A stretch of DNA of 45,525 bases from Sulfurovum sp. Its GTDB lineage: Bacteria; Campylobacterota; Campylobacteria; Campylobacterales; Sulfurovaceae. Positions within the stretch are counted from its first letter, which is position 1. The number at the start of each line of letters is the position of its first letter. The notes under the pieces are model-generated. The model searched no databases. It worked only from the letters and a program-made list of their open reading frames with translations, and was not told where the DNA came from. Made by a program: the position numbers and the translations under genes. Location: contig JAUUDF010000046.1 of assembly GCA_030826885.1 (NCBI GenBank), forward strand, positions 1-45,525, read 5' to 3'. Shown here piece after piece: positions 8,606 through 17,877 of this stretch.

Positions 8606-9439
8606 GTGTACATGAACACCTCCTATCGTACCCTGCAGCTCAAAGCCCGTCAGCAGGTCTATACACTGCTAAGCGGACACAATCTCTCCAAACTGCATGG
8701 AGAGGGATACGACTTTGCCGAACTGCGGGAGTACCAGAGTGGTGACGACATCCGTAAGATCAACTGGACAATCACCGCAAAACTCGGCCGTCCCTACATC
8801 AAAGAGCTACATGCCAACCGGGAACTTTCCGTTGCGCTTTGCTGTCTCATGGACGGATCGCTCTACTTCGGCAAAGAGAATGCCAAACAGCGTACCATGA
8901 CCGAGACGGCAATGCTGCTTGCCTATGCCGCTTTGCACGGAGGCGACCTCTTTAGCGGCATTGCCTGCACACATGAGGGCATAGAGCAGACACCGCCTAC
9001 CAAACAGCTCTTTACGATCGAACGCTATCTCGAGTACCTCTACAGCGTACCTTTACTGCATACTTCACTGGATCGCCAAGGCGCGATTGACCAACTCTTT
9101 GGCAGGCTGAGCCAGTGCTCTTTGCTCTTCATTCTCGATGACTTCCTCGACCCTGTTGACCTTTCCCTGCTGGCACAAAAACATGAGGTCATCGCCATTA
9201 CCATACGTCACAGGGAAGAGGAGGTACCCAGAGAACTCGGTGATGTCGTATTGCAAAACCCTAAAAACGGCGCCACGAAAGAGACCTTTTTCGCCAAACG
9301 CTCCATTGCCCGCTACATCGCCAACCGTCAGGCGCATGACGAGAAGATGAGGGCGCACTTTTCACAATACGGCATCCGGCACCTGCGCATTTTTACCGAT
9401 GAGCCGGTGCTGGAAAAACTGCTGACACTTTTTCGCTAA
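8606..9439 (+). CDS. DUF58 domain protein of the MoxR/Bat cluster
   Basis: 277 residues, soluble. The DUF58 signature is GYDFAELREYQSGDDIRKIN followed by W and a basic stretch (about 32-60). The rest has a vWA-like fold without a full metal site (ALCCLMDGSLYF in place of DxSxS). It starts seven bases after the moxR stop, ends the operon, and converges with the AsmA-like gene seven bases downstream. DUF58 proteins nearly always accompany MoxR ATPases. A link between the ATPase and the membrane vWA proteins is inference. Confidence 0.9.
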   Translation: MYMNTSYRTLQLKARQQVYTLLSGHNLSKLHGEGYDFAELREYQSGDDIRKINWTITAKLGRPYIKELHANRELSVALCCLMDGSLYFGKENAKQRTMTETAMLLAYAALHGGDLFSGIACTHEGIEQTPPTKQLFTIERYLEYLYSVPLLHTSLDRQGAIDQLFGRLSQCSLLFILDDFLDPVDLSLLAQKHEVIAITIRHREEEVPRELGDVVLQNPKNGATKETFFAKRSIARYIANRQAHDEKMRAHFSQYGIRHLRIFTDEPVLEKLLTLFR

Positions 9440-9446
9440 AACAATT

Positions 9447-11945
9447 TTAAAGCCCAAGCCCCCTGAGTAACTCTCCCGCCTCTTTGCCCCACTTCTTCTC
9501 GATTTTCTTTTCGAGTTTGCGTCCCAGTTTCTCCTGGAGTATCGCTTTGGTATCGAGTGTTATTTTCGGGTGATCCGGTGTGCCTTTGATCTTCCCCTTG
9601 ATCGTATGCTTTCCGTATGTGAAGCTAAACGGAACACGCTGGACTTTGGTTTTGGTGTTGAGACGGGCACGGTCTATCTCCAGTGCGCTGTGCGTCCCTT
9701 TTGCCCGCAGCGTGTAAATGATACTATCACCATCGATATCGGCATGCAGACGGGTTTGCGTAAAGATAATACGTGAAGGGTCTTTCCCGATGAGAGGGGT
9801 CAGCAGCTGTGTCAACTCGGAGGGTTTGATGCGAAAAGAGGCGATTGACATATCGACACTGCCCCTCCGGCTTTTCAAATGGTAACGTGCTGTGCCCGAG
9901 AGGGTTCCTGTCAATACCTGCGGGTATCCGTACAGTTTCAGTACACCCGTCAGCGGCACGGCACTCAACGTACTTTGAAACAGACTCTTTTGCAAACGAT
10001 AGTCTATCTTCCCGCCAAGCGATGCGATAGCGCCCTGAAGCGAGAGGGACTCTCTTAATTGCAGTGTGCCCTCGGTTTTCAATGGCCCGTGAAGGGTTGT
10101 TCCCAGCAGAGGCGCAAGGGCTTCAAGGCTCTTGGAGGTAAACGCATAACGGGCACTCAAATGTTTTTTGACTACATTTCCCCTAACACTATCCAGTCTC
10201 AAAAGCGAAGATGGCAGCTGCAGTCTGGCATCGGCGGAGAGGACATAGTTTTTGAGCGCGCCCTTCATTCTGAGTTTTGCCGTAGTATCGAGTGTACGTC
10301 CAAGCAGCTTTCGCCATGCCTTTGGGTTCGTTTTAAGCGTATCACTCTGTACCGAAAAGCTGCCGTTACCAAGAAGAAGGTTGTCCATCCTGACAGACAG
10401 ATCTGTCTTTCCTTTGACATAGTTCGGCTCTCCGGCAAGCATCAGAAGCCGCTCGATGACAATCCCGTCTCCCTTTGCTTTCAGGACCCTGCCGTCATAG
10501 TAGAGTGTTGTCCTCTCTCCAAGTCCCGTTGCCTCTGCCTCTATTTGCAGTGTGTCGGCATAATGCACCTTCCCCTGAAGCGCTACAGGAACGGTATGTC
10601 CCGAAACCCGATGTCCTGTCAGTTTTGCAGGGTCTGGAATATGCAGCTCAAACTGCGATGAGAGACTTTTTTTCTGCAGGTCATAGAGTGTCTTCTTCAG
10701 TCCCAGTGTAGCCAGAGAGGAAACAATGTTCGTCTTCGCGTGCAGCACCTTCTTTGCAATTGTGCCGCGAGAATCCAGCTTGAAGGCTACATCGTTGGCA
10801 AGGCGGTATCCAAAATGTTTCCGCACAGCGGCGGCATTGAGCAATCCATGACTCAGCGCAAGCGCATAGTCTCCCTCTTTCATGTTTTTGGCAACATCGA
10901 TATTGCCGTTGAGTACGCCTTGTCGCAATACCGGCGGCTGCTTGAGCAGATGCAACAATTTTTTGGCAGAGACTTCCTGCAGTACAACCCTGAGATTTTT
11001 GTCCAGTACGGCATGCAGCGTACCGCCAAACGTATGACTCAGGGCATTGGCACTGAGCTCTCCCTCTTTCATAGAAACACAGCCTTCCGCGGCAAGAGGT
11101 CCGGCTAACCTGTTTTGGCTAAGGATGCGCATCTCTTTGACATCGGCTTTGTATGTAGCATGAAGCTCTCTGTTTTGCAGTGTATATACGCCATCGTCCA
11201 GACGCAGACGAAACAGGTTCCCGCTGCTATTTGCCGTAAAAGTGATCTTCCCATGCTTAAGGGCTGCCTCGACATCCAAAGAGGCATAGCTGTTGCGGGG
11301 TATCGTATACCCATAGAGTCTTTGAATACGTGTACGGTCGAAACGTGCCTTTGGCATATGCAGCGATGCACTGCCGACTGCCTTACTGCCCGAAAGTGTC
11401 GGCATATGCACCAGCAGATCCGCCTTGCCCAACACCAGTGCGGGCTGTTTTGCCAGACGCAGTACTTCTGCTACCGATACGCCCTTCGCTACCGCTTCAA
11501 GCGACTTTACGGCATTGGGCAGCACCGTAGCGCTAAAGGCGATCGGCGCACCGAGTGCCCGTCCTTTTCCATCGACTTTTACGGTTGTGTCCATACCGCT
11601 GAAGTGTCCCTTTATATCCGCCTTTTTGAGCTGCATGCCTTTGTAGGCAAAGTCTGACGCGCGCAGACGATACACCCCGCGGTAGTGACGGTTTTTCAGA
11701 CTGTAGACAGACGCAACGGAAAGATGGAGACTATCATCGATATGCAATGTCGCCTTCAGCAGATTGGAGCGCAGCCTAAAGTGCTCCAGTGTTACAGGCA
11801 TACCGGAGATTTGGCGCAGCTGTTGTTCTACATAGGGCTGAAGGAAGCGGTTCCCGGAATCACTGAAGAGAAACAAAAGTGTACCCGTGACCAATAACAG
11901 CAACATCAAAACAGACCAGAGAAGAATCACACCAAAACGATACAC
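9447..11945 (-). CDS. AsmA-like envelope protein
   Basis: 832 residues from GTG 11945, which has AAAGGAGC six bases upstream. One N-terminal membrane helix (about 8-28) is followed by QPYVEQQLRQISGMPVTLEH, typical of AsmA/TamB-type proteins, then about 750 residues of repetitive beta-strand-rich periplasmic sequence and a basic C-terminal helix rich in Lys/Glu. Proteins of this group are long lipid-binding grooves thought to move phospholipids between inner and outer membranes. Assignment within the superfamily (AsmA, YhdP, TamB) is not certain. It lies 18 bases downstream of the antiporter gene and is probably the last gene of that operon. Confidence 0.72.
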   Translation of the reverse strand: MYRFGVILLWSVLMLLLLVTGTLLFLFSDSGNRFLQPYVEQQLRQISGMPVTLEHFRLRSNLLKATLHIDDSLHLSVASVYSLKNRHYRGVYRLRASDFAYKGMQLKKADIKGHFSGMDTTVKVDGKGRALGAPIAFSATVLPNAVKSLEAVAKGVSVAEVLRLAKQPALVLGKADLLVHMPTLSGSKAVGSASLHMPKARFDRTRIQRLYGYTIPRNSYASLDVEAALKHGKITFTANSSGNLFRLRLDDGVYTLQNRELHATYKADVKEMRILSQNRLAGPLAAEGCVSMKEGELSANALSHTFGGTLHAVLDKNLRVVLQEVSAKKLLHLLKQPPVLRQGVLNGNIDVAKNMKEGDYALALSHGLLNAAAVRKHFGYRLANDVAFKLDSRGTIAKKVLHAKTNIVSSLATLGLKKTLYDLQKKSLSSQFELHIPDPAKLTGHRVSGHTVPVALQGKVHYADTLQIEAEATGLGERTTLYYDGRVLKAKGDGIVIERLLMLAGEPNYVKGKTDLSVRMDNLLLGNGSFSVQSDTLKTNPKAWRKLLGRTLDTTAKLRMKGALKNYVLSADARLQLPSSLLRLDSVRGNVVKKHLSARYAFTSKSLEALAPLLGTTLHGPLKTEGTLQLRESLSLQGAIASLGGKIDYRLQKSLFQSTLSAVPLTGVLKLYGYPQVLTGTLSGTARYHLKSRRGSVDMSIASFRIKPSELTQLLTPLIGKDPSRIIFTQTRLHADIDGDSIIYTLRAKGTHSALEIDRARLNTKTKVQRVPFSFTYGKHTIKGKIKGTPDHPKITLDTKAILQEKLGRKLEKKIEKKWGKEAGELLRGLGL

Positions 11946-11963
11946 CGTATGCTCCTTTACACG

Positions 11964-13055
11964 TTACACAAACAGCAAAAAACTGAATACCACGAAAAGG
12001 ATAACGTGCAGGAAGCCTTCAAGCATATTGGTCTCACCGTCGTTGAAGTTGACCATACTCACCAGAAGTGTCAGAGAGATCATCATCGTCTGTACCGGAG
12101 TCAGGGAGAGGTTCAGCTCCATACCCAAAATATAGGAGACGACAATCACAGCCGGAATGGTCAGCAGTACCGTTGCCAAAGAGGCACCCAGCGCAATGTT
12201 GATAACCGTTTGCATGCGGTTGTCCACCGCTGCGCGCACAGCGGTAATAAGCTCCGGTGCCGCAGAGATGACCGCGACCCCTACCGCACCGATGGCAAGC
12301 GGCAGCCCAAATGCGCTCAGGGTATTACCCATGAAGACAGAAAGGATCTCCGCAAGCACACCGATAATGACAATGGAGACCACCAGATTGAACGCGTGGT
12401 ACCAGGCATTGATCTCATGATGCACCTCACACACTTCCCCCTCCTCGCATGGCTGATCCTCCGTCTCTTTGTACTCGAAAAAGTAACGGTGTGAACTCAG
12501 CTGTACTTTGGTAAAGATGGCATAAAGCATAATGAATACCGCCACGTTGAACATCATAAAACGGGTATGGTATGCCGGGTCGATGAACTCCGGCAGCACC
12601 ATGGCGATGCCGATGGCGACCAGCAGCATGGAGAGGTAGGAGTTGGACGAGTCGACGTTGTAGGGCTGCTCTCCGTATTTCAACCCCCCGATGATCGCCG
12701 CTACCCCCAGCAGCCCGTTAATATCGAGCATGATCGCCGAGTAGATGGTATCGCGGGCAAGGGTCGGATTGTCCGCATGCATCATCATAATGACAATGAT
12801 GACGATCTCGACAATGACAGCTGACATCGTCAAAATAAGCGTGCCGTAAGGCTCACCGAACTTCTCTGCAAGCATTTCGGCATGATGGGAGACCGCCATT
12901 GCCGCATACATGATCACTATGAACAAAATACCGAGTCCAAGAAGGTTGCCGGCCATACTCTGGGTAAGCGTATGTTCGAAAAAGTGCATTCCCACCACGG
13001 TCAAAACGGCAAGCCAGAGACTGTACTCTTTGGAGAATTCTTTAAGTATCTGCAT
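11964..13055 (-). CDS. ChaA/CAX-type cation/proton antiporter
   Basis: 363 residues with about 10-11 hydrophobic segments. Two halves carry the calcium/cation-exchanger repeats: HHAEMLAEKFGEPYGTLIL...VIVEIVIIV in the first and SAAPELITAVRAAVDNRMQT...NIALGASLATV in the second, each with the acidic residue expected in the ion path. An acidic hydrophilic loop (about 195-215, with EDQPCEEGEVCEVHHE) separates them, as in ChaA. Likely Ca2+ or Na+/K+ export in exchange for protons at the inner membrane; the ion cannot be told from sequence. The start lies two bases after the stop of the HTH gene, so the two are probably coupled. Confidence 0.85.
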   Translation of the reverse strand: MQILKEFSKEYSLWLAVLTVVGMHFFEHTLTQSMAGNLLGLGILFIVIMYAAMAVSHHAEMLAEKFGEPYGTLILTMSAVIVEIVIIVIMMMHADNPTLARDTIYSAIMLDINGLLGVAAIIGGLKYGEQPYNVDSSNSYLSMLLVAIGIAMVLPEFIDPAYHTRFMMFNVAVFIMLYAIFTKVQLSSHRYFFEYKETEDQPCEEGEVCEVHHEINAWYHAFNLVVSIVIIGVLAEILSVFMGNTLSAFGLPLAIGAVGVAVISAAPELITAVRAAVDNRMQTVINIALGASLATVLLTIPAVIVVSYILGMELNLSLTPVQTMMISLTLLVSMVNFNDGETNMLEGFLHVILFVVFSFLLFV

Positions 13056-13057
13056 GG

Positions 13058-13708
13058 CTAAAATATGTCTCCATAATCTGCTGACGCGTCAACCCTGAGC
13101 TTGCCTGATTCCTTGACAATACGCGGGTCTCCCGCTTTTTGCGCCTTTTTTAGACGTTTTTGGATCTTCTCCTGTTTCTTTTCGGAGGTAATACCGTAGG
13201 CTTTGAAAAATTTTTTCAGACTGACATACTCACGCTCCTCCTCAACGACCGCTTCTGTCGTGACATCGATCGCTTCAGGGCTTTTTTTGTGCTCGATCTG
13301 ATGCATATAGAGCGTACGCATCTCGTAAAACGCCTCTTTGAGCAGGTCGATCTCCCCTTTGAGTGTCGTGGTGATCTGCTTGTTCGATTTTTTGAGGTCT
13401 TTAACAGTACCTTTAAGCACACTGATCGTCTCATCTTTCGCCGCCAGCAGCGCTTCATACTCCTGTTTTACGTCATTTTCCAAAGGTGCCGATGAGGCTT
13501 TGGATGCACTATTTTGTGAAGGTTTTCGGTCTGTTTCAGGCTTCGGTGCCGAAGAGGAAGCATTTTCCTCCCCGCCCTCTACAACGATGTAGAGCTTTCC
13601 CTCAACATCTTTTGCTTTCAAAATACCGCGTTTGATCTTTGCATAGACCGCCTGTCTGGAGATACCAAGTTCCTTGGCATACTCGGCGGGTTTCATCAGC
13701 CTTTCCAT
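13058..13708 (-). CDS. Helix-turn-helix coiled-coil protein, probable DNA-binding
   Basis: 216 residues. An N-terminal helix-turn-helix with wing (about 5-45: PAEYAKELGISRQAVYAKIK, then GKLYIVV) resembles excisionase/MerR-type modules. A Ser/Pro/Asn-rich linker (about 48-75) is followed by a long charged coiled coil (about 78-135) and a basic C-terminal segment (about 165-205) with FFKAYGITSEKKQEKIQKRL. The architecture suggests a dimeric DNA-binding protein. No regulator family can be named safely. Being directly upstream of the antiporter gene (two-base gap), it may regulate that transport gene or simply be co-transcribed. Confidence 0.7.
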   Translation of the reverse strand: MERLMKPAEYAKELGISRQAVYAKIKRGILKAKDVEGKLYIVVEGGEENASSSAPKPETDRKPSQNSASKASSAPLENDVKQEYEALLAAKDETISVLKGTVKDLKKSNKQITTTLKGEIDLLKEAFYEMRTLYMHQIEHKKSPEAIDVTTEAVVEEEREYVSLKKFFKAYGITSEKKQEKIQKRLKKAQKAGDPRIVKESGKLRVDASADYGDIF

Positions 13709-13769
13709 TCCCTGCCCTTGTCTCGATGATTTTATAAATCATATCATAAAGTTCATGAAAGGAGAAATA

Positions 13770-14405
13770 TTACTTTTGCGTCCCGTCAAGTACGGGTACG
13801 AAGAGGCACTGTTCGATCGTTTCAGAAGAGATACGCCCATTCTTTTTGTAAAAACGGGTCAGAATGTGATAGTTTTCACTCTGCTCAATGGGTGCGAGCA
13901 GAATACCCCCCTCCTTGAGCTGGTCGAAAAGTACCTGTGGTACCTCTTTGGCAGTTGCGGAAAAAAGAATCCGCTCAAAGGGTGCATACTGCTTCCAGCC
14001 ACGTTGTCCGTCATCGAAGCGGGTAAAGATGTTGTGCATCTCAAGCGCATTGAAGCGGCGTTTGGCCTCCTTGAGCAGTTCATCTATACGCTCGATGGTA
14101 AAGACACGCCGGCAAATCTTGCTCAGTATCGCTGCCTGATAGCCGCTGCCGCAGCCGACTTCCAGTACGGAGTCGACCCCTTTCAACTCAAGATGCTGGG
14201 TCATTTTGGCAACGGTAAGCGGGGAAGATATCCACTGGCTTGCCGCCAGCGGAAGGGCATCTAGTTTGTAGGAGAGGTGTTTGAACTCGTTGGGGACAAA
14301 GGCTTCTCTGTCAACCTGCAAAAACGCCTCTTTGACATGCGCATCGAGCGGAAAATGCTGTTCTATCTCCGCTACAAGATTCTGTCGGTTCCGTGCCTTG
14401 ATCAT
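13770..14405 (-). CDS. pcm: Protein-L-isoaspartate O-methyltransferase
   Basis: 211 residues. It methylates isoaspartyl residues in aged proteins using S-adenosylmethionine, allowing their repair. The SAM-binding motif VLEVGCGSGYQAAIL and the family signature ISSPLTVAKMTQHLEL (usually ISQP...) are visible. It lies 61 bases upstream of the HTH gene and 53 bases downstream of the nitrilase-family gene, all in the same direction, so it may belong to the nrdB-led transcription unit. Confidence 0.93.
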   Translation of the reverse strand: MIKARNRQNLVAEIEQHFPLDAHVKEAFLQVDREAFVPNEFKHLSYKLDALPLAASQWISSPLTVAKMTQHLELKGVDSVLEVGCGSGYQAAILSKICRRVFTIERIDELLKEAKRRFNALEMHNIFTRFDDGQRGWKQYAPFERILFSATAKEVPQVLFDQLKEGGILLAPIEQSENYHILTRFYKKNGRISSETIEQCLFVPVLDGTQK

Positions 14406-14458
14406 TTCCCTGTATCCCTTAACCTTCTCTTTGGTGCGGCATTTTAGCGAAAAAGAGG

Positions 14459-15190
14459 TTAATTCATCACGATATAGCGGCGTATCTTCTTGATCTGTCT
14501 AAAATCGATCTTCTCTTCTATCGCCTCTTTGGTATCGTCCATCGTCACATCACCGTTGGGAGAGATAACCGCAGATGAAGATGCCATATCGCTGTCACTG
14601 CTGTTGGCAACCAGCACATAGCACTGGTTCATCACCGCAAGCGCCTGAGAAAGTATTTCAAGATGCCGTTTTCGAGGCAGACCCCAGCGTGCGGGCACAA
14701 AGATGACATCGGCACCCTCCACCTGCTCCCAAAGCTCTTTGAAACGCAGCTCGAAACAGATGAGAATGGCATACTTCACACCATCTATCTCAAAAGGTTT
14801 GATACGTTTTTTCTTTCCCGGTGCAAGATAGAGATCTTCATCTCCCAGCCTAAAAAGCTTCACCTTTTCCTGTCGGTGAACGACTTTGTGATTGCGTATC
14901 ACGACTGCCTGATTGTAAAAAAGCCCTTTCTCCTCAATCAGCAGTGTGAAAACCAGTATCTGGTCGCCGATCTCCTGTTTGAGCAGTTTCAGTGCTTTAG
15001 CCGAGAACTTCGCGGCAGTGGAGAGGTGCTCATAGTCATAGGCGGTTAAAAAGACTTCGGGAGCAACAATGATCTCTTTGTCCCGATAACGGTGAATGTA
15101 GGCGAGCAGTCTGTCAAGGTTGCTCTGGTAGCGTTTTTCGGAAGGCAGCTGCAGCACAACCGCCTCCATCGGTTTTTTTCTGTACGGCAT
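14459..15190 (-). CDS. Carbon-nitrogen hydrolase (nitrilase superfamily)
   Basis: 243 residues. The catalytic triad of the superfamily is in place: Glu45 (IIVAPEVFLTAY), Lys109 or Lys111 (HRQEKVKLF) and Cys145 (AILICFELRF). Members hydrolyse amides or deaminate glutathione and omega-amides; the substrate cannot be read here. The annotated ATG is three bases after the nrdB stop. A second ATG at codon 8 (15169) begins directly at the first beta strand and is equally plausible, as neither has a strong ribosome site. Confidence 0.85.
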   Translation of the reverse strand: MPYRKKPMEAVVLQLPSEKRYQSNLDRLLAYIHRYRDKEIIVAPEVFLTAYDYEHLSTAAKFSAKALKLLKQEIGDQILVFTLLIEEKGLFYNQAVVIRNHKVVHRQEKVKLFRLGDEDLYLAPGKKKRIKPFEIDGVKYAILICFELRFKELWEQVEGADVIFVPARWGLPRKRHLEILSQALAVMNQCYVLVANSSDSDMASSSAVISPNGDVTMDDTKEAIEEKIDFRQIKKIRRYIVMN

Positions 15191-15193
15191 GGC

Positions 15194-16213
15194 TTAGAAG
15201 TCGTCGAGGTCGAGGCTTCCCTTGGAGTAGTTGGTCACATTCCCCTCGAAGAAGTTGGTCTTCTGGTCATTGAACTTGGAGAAGTTGTCTACCCACTTGA
15301 TGGGGTGTTCTACGTTGTAGAGCCTTTCAAGACCTACCGCATGAAGACGCTGATCGGCAAGATACTGAATGTACTGCTCGATGATCTCGTCGGTCAGTCC
15401 GAGAATCTGCCCCTGCGTAATGTACGCACCCCACTCACTCTCGAGCTTCACGGCTGAGCGGAACATCTCATAGACTTCATCGATAAGTTCTTGCGTAAAA
15501 AGTTCAGGGCGTTCGCGCTTGGTCGTGTTAATCATGTTCTGGAAGATCAGCAGGTGTGTTACCTCATCGCGCTGAATGAAACGGATCATCTGTGCCGAAC
15601 CGAGCATCTTGTCCGCACGTGCGAGGGTATAGAGATAGGTAAATCCGCTGTAAAAATAGATACCCTCAAGAATCTGGTTGGCGAACATCGCCTTGACGAT
15701 GTTCGTATCGGTCGGATTGGCGGCAAGATCCTCATAGACTTTGGCGATGGCATCGTTCTTGTGCTTGAGTTTCATATCGCGCCGCCACAGCTCGTAGATC
15801 TCATCGGTATTGGTGGAAATGCTGTCGACCATTACCGCATAGCTTTGCGAGTGTAGCGCCTCCTCAAATGCCTGACGTACCAGAATGAGATTGATCTCCG
15901 GAGAAGTAATGAAAGGATTGAGGTTGTCGATGATGTTGTTTGTCTGGAGTGAATCCATGAAGATCAGCTGCGCAAGCACCTTGTCGTACGCCGCCTTTTC
16001 CGCATCTGTCAAATGCTTGTAGTCGTTGACGTCACGCGTCATGTCCACCTCTTTGGGGAACCATGTATTGTTGAGCATCATCTCCCACAGGTTATACGCC
16101 CACTGGTATTTGATGTCGTTAAGTTCAAAAATACCTGTGGGATTTCCTCCGAATATCTTCCGTTCATTGGTCTTTTCGTCCGATTCGGGGTTGTAGATCT
16201 TTTTGCGTATCAT
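15194..16213 (-). CDS. nrdB: Ribonucleoside-diphosphate reductase subunit beta (class Ia)
   Basis: 339 residues. R2 subunit that holds the di-iron tyrosyl radical needed for aerobic reduction of ribonucleotides. Iron ligands and radical residue are recognisable: Asp87 (IFMDSLQ), Glu118, His121 and Tyr125 in [12 protein letters not shown], then Glu in [11 protein letters not shown] and RDEVTHL. The C-terminus ends in an acidic SLDLDDF tail of the kind that docks into the large subunit. nrdA is not in the window. GGAAGG precedes the ATG. No NrdR-type box was seen upstream. Confidence 0.95.
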   Translation of the reverse strand: MIRKKIYNPESDEKTNERKIFGGNPTGIFELNDIKYQWAYNLWEMMLNNTWFPKEVDMTRDVNDYKHLTDAEKAAYDKVLAQLIFMDSLQTNNIIDNLNPFITSPEINLILVRQAFEEALHSQSYAVMVDSISTNTDEIYELWRRDMKLKHKNDAIAKVYEDLAANPTDTNIVKAMFANQILEGIYFYSGFTYLYTLARADKMLGSAQMIRFIQRDEVTHLLIFQNMINTTKRERPELFTQELIDEVYEMFRSAVKLESEWGAYITQGQILGLTDEIIEQYIQYLADQRLHAVGLERLYNVEHPIKWVDNFSKFNDQKTNFFEGNVTNYSKGSLDLDDF

Positions 16214-16294
16214 AGTGATACCTTCCTGCTGAAATTTGGTTGAGTTTTTGAAATATTAACACATCTAAGCTGATTTTTCGCTACACTCACACCT

Positions 16295-16813
16295 ATGAAA
16301 AGTTTAGAGAAAGAGAGCATTGAACAGCTTCTTGAGATCGTACCGGAACATCCTGTTATACGGCTGCTCCATTTTGCCGACAGCGGAGAGGAAATGCCGG
16401 AATCGCTTGCCGACTTTACGGCACGCAAAGGATACGAATACCAGATAAACTGTCTCGATGAGACGTTCTTTGCGTCGATGCAGCACCGTTTTGCCGACAG
16501 TGAATCGGTCAGACCCGTCAAGTTCACCCTGCAGCGTCCCCGCTATATGATACAGGGAAAGATGTTCGATTATGTCTTTGTTACCGCACCCGTCGCCCAA
16601 GAGATGCGTGAAGTGTTTTTGCAGCGGGTTCACCCCATTATGAAAAACGGCGGAAACATTCTGCTCTTTGTAGCAAAGGACAACCGTGAAGAGCGCTGGG
16701 AGTGGACCGGTTTGCTTGAAGCGAACTATTATGTCGCCACCAACACCATTGATAATCTTTTTGCCCACTACGATGTGGTCATCTCCAAAAAGATGCATGG
16801 ATGGGGCGGATAG
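16295..16813 (+). CDS. Unknown protein with degenerate methyltransferase-like fold
   Basis: 172 residues; I do not recognise a named family. The C-terminal half looks like the end of a Rossmann methyltransferase fold (FDYVFVTAPV, then REVFLQRVHPIMKNGGNILL), but the glycine-rich SAM-binding motif I expected in the N-terminal half is absent. The protein is soluble with no signal peptide. It is three bases upstream of mutY and probably co-transcribed with it, in a 81-base divergent gap with nrdB. A link to DNA repair or nucleotide metabolism is only suggested by the neighbours. Confidence 0.6.
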   Translation: MKSLEKESIEQLLEIVPEHPVIRLLHFADSGEEMPESLADFTARKGYEYQINCLDETFFASMQHRFADSESVRPVKFTLQRPRYMIQGKMFDYVFVTAPVAQEMREVFLQRVHPIMKNGGNILLFVAKDNREERWEWTGLLEANYYVATNTIDNLFAHYDVVISKKMHGWGG

Positions 16814-16816
16814 CAG

Positions 16817-17806
16817 GTGAACACAATCCATCAAAACATTCAGATCTGGTACAAGAAGCATGGCAGACATGACCTACCGTGGCGTACAAGCAATGACCCT
16901 TACCACATTTGGCTAAGTGAAGTAATGCTTCAGCAGACGCAGGTTGCTACGGTACTCGATCGCTACTATTTTCCTTTTCTGAGGCAATTCCCTACGCTTG
17001 AAGCCCTTGCGAGCGCACCGCTCGATGCAGTACTTAAACAGTGGGAGGGTCTGGGATACTACAACCGGGCAAAAAATTTACACAAAGCCGCACAGATGAT
17101 TGTTGAAGCACACAAACAAAAGCAACTGGATGCTGCCCCTTCTCTGCCTTGCCAGATCGATGCGCTTATGAAACTTCCGGGCATTGGAAAGAACACCGCA
17201 CATGCCGTTGCCGCCTTTGCCTACAATAAGCCCGTACCTGTCATGGAGGCCAATGTACGGCGAATCCTCTGCCGGCTGCACCGCATTGAAACCCCCAATG
17301 ACAAAGTACTCTGGAAGATCGCCTACAACATGGTGGACAAAAGCCATCCCTTTGAGTACAATCAGGCGATGATGGACATCGGTGCGACACTCTGCACCCC
17401 CAAAGCACCAGCATGCCACCGCTGCCCTTTGGCTGATGCATGTGAAGGGAAAGAGGAGCCTGAGCGCTATCCGCTCAAAAAGAAGAAAACCATTCCGACC
17501 AGAGAACAGCATATCATGCTCTACCGCTACAACGGGGAACTGGCGATGAAACAGCGAACGGGCAAATTTCTGCATGGGCTGTGGGGGTTTGAGGCCATTG
17601 ATATACCGCTTTGCGCCGCAGAGTACATTGGAGAAGTAAGCCATGCCTATACCCATTTCAAACTTCGGTGCAAGGTATTTCTTTACGACGAGCCCGCCCC
17701 TGCACAAAATGACTACTTCAGCCCGGCACAGATATGCCGACTGGCGATCTCCAAGGTCGATGAAAAAATATTAAAATTGTATCGCAATAGTGTTTTGAGT
17801 GACTGA
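16817..17806 (+). CDS. mutY: A/G-specific adenine glycosylase
   Basis: 329 residues from GTG 16817. It removes adenine mispaired with 8-oxoguanine. The N-terminal catalytic domain has [20 protein letters not shown] (catalytic Glu35), the helix-hairpin-helix [16 protein letters not shown] and the [4Fe-4S] ligands Cys193, Cys200, Cys203 and Cys209 (spacing 6-2-5). A divergent NUDIX-like domain follows (about 225-325). The usual second catalytic residue, Asp in a DGN/DAN motif, is Glu144 here (PVMEANVRR, codon GAG). The Fe-S cluster would depend on the NifS/NifU pair 2 kb away. Confidence 0.93.
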   Translation: MNTIHQNIQIWYKKHGRHDLPWRTSNDPYHIWLSEVMLQQTQVATVLDRYYFPFLRQFPTLEALASAPLDAVLKQWEGLGYYNRAKNLHKAAQMIVEAHKQKQLDAAPSLPCQIDALMKLPGIGKNTAHAVAAFAYNKPVPVMEANVRRILCRLHRIETPNDKVLWKIAYNMVDKSHPFEYNQAMMDIGATLCTPKAPACHRCPLADACEGKEEPERYPLKKKKTIPTREQHIMLYRYNGELAMKQRTGKFLHGLWGFEAIDIPLCAAEYIGEVSHAYTHFKLRCKVFLYDEPAPAQNDYFSPAQICRLAISKVDEKILKLYRNSVLSD

Positions 17807-17833
17807 TTAATAGCAAACAGTGCATAGTTTTGG

Positions 17834-17839
17834 TATACT
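17834..17839 (+). promoter_or_regulatory. Extended -10 of folE
   Basis: TGGTATACT gives an extended -10. Transcription would start near 17846 and leave a leader of about 30 bases. This supports ATG 17878 rather than the upstream in-frame start at 17830, which lies before the promoter. Confidence 0.5.
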
Positions 17840-17877
17840 TTGGCATAGAAAAGCTTTTTATCGAAGGTACAGACATT

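Noticed and set aside
7591-8619. 342-codon minus-strand frame
   Set aside because: Covers the MoxR ATPase antisense. The plus strand has clear Walker motifs and four-base overlaps with its neighbours.
16214-16294. NrdR box upstream of nrdB
   Set aside because: No ACACWATATATWGTGT-like sequence is found in the divergent gap.
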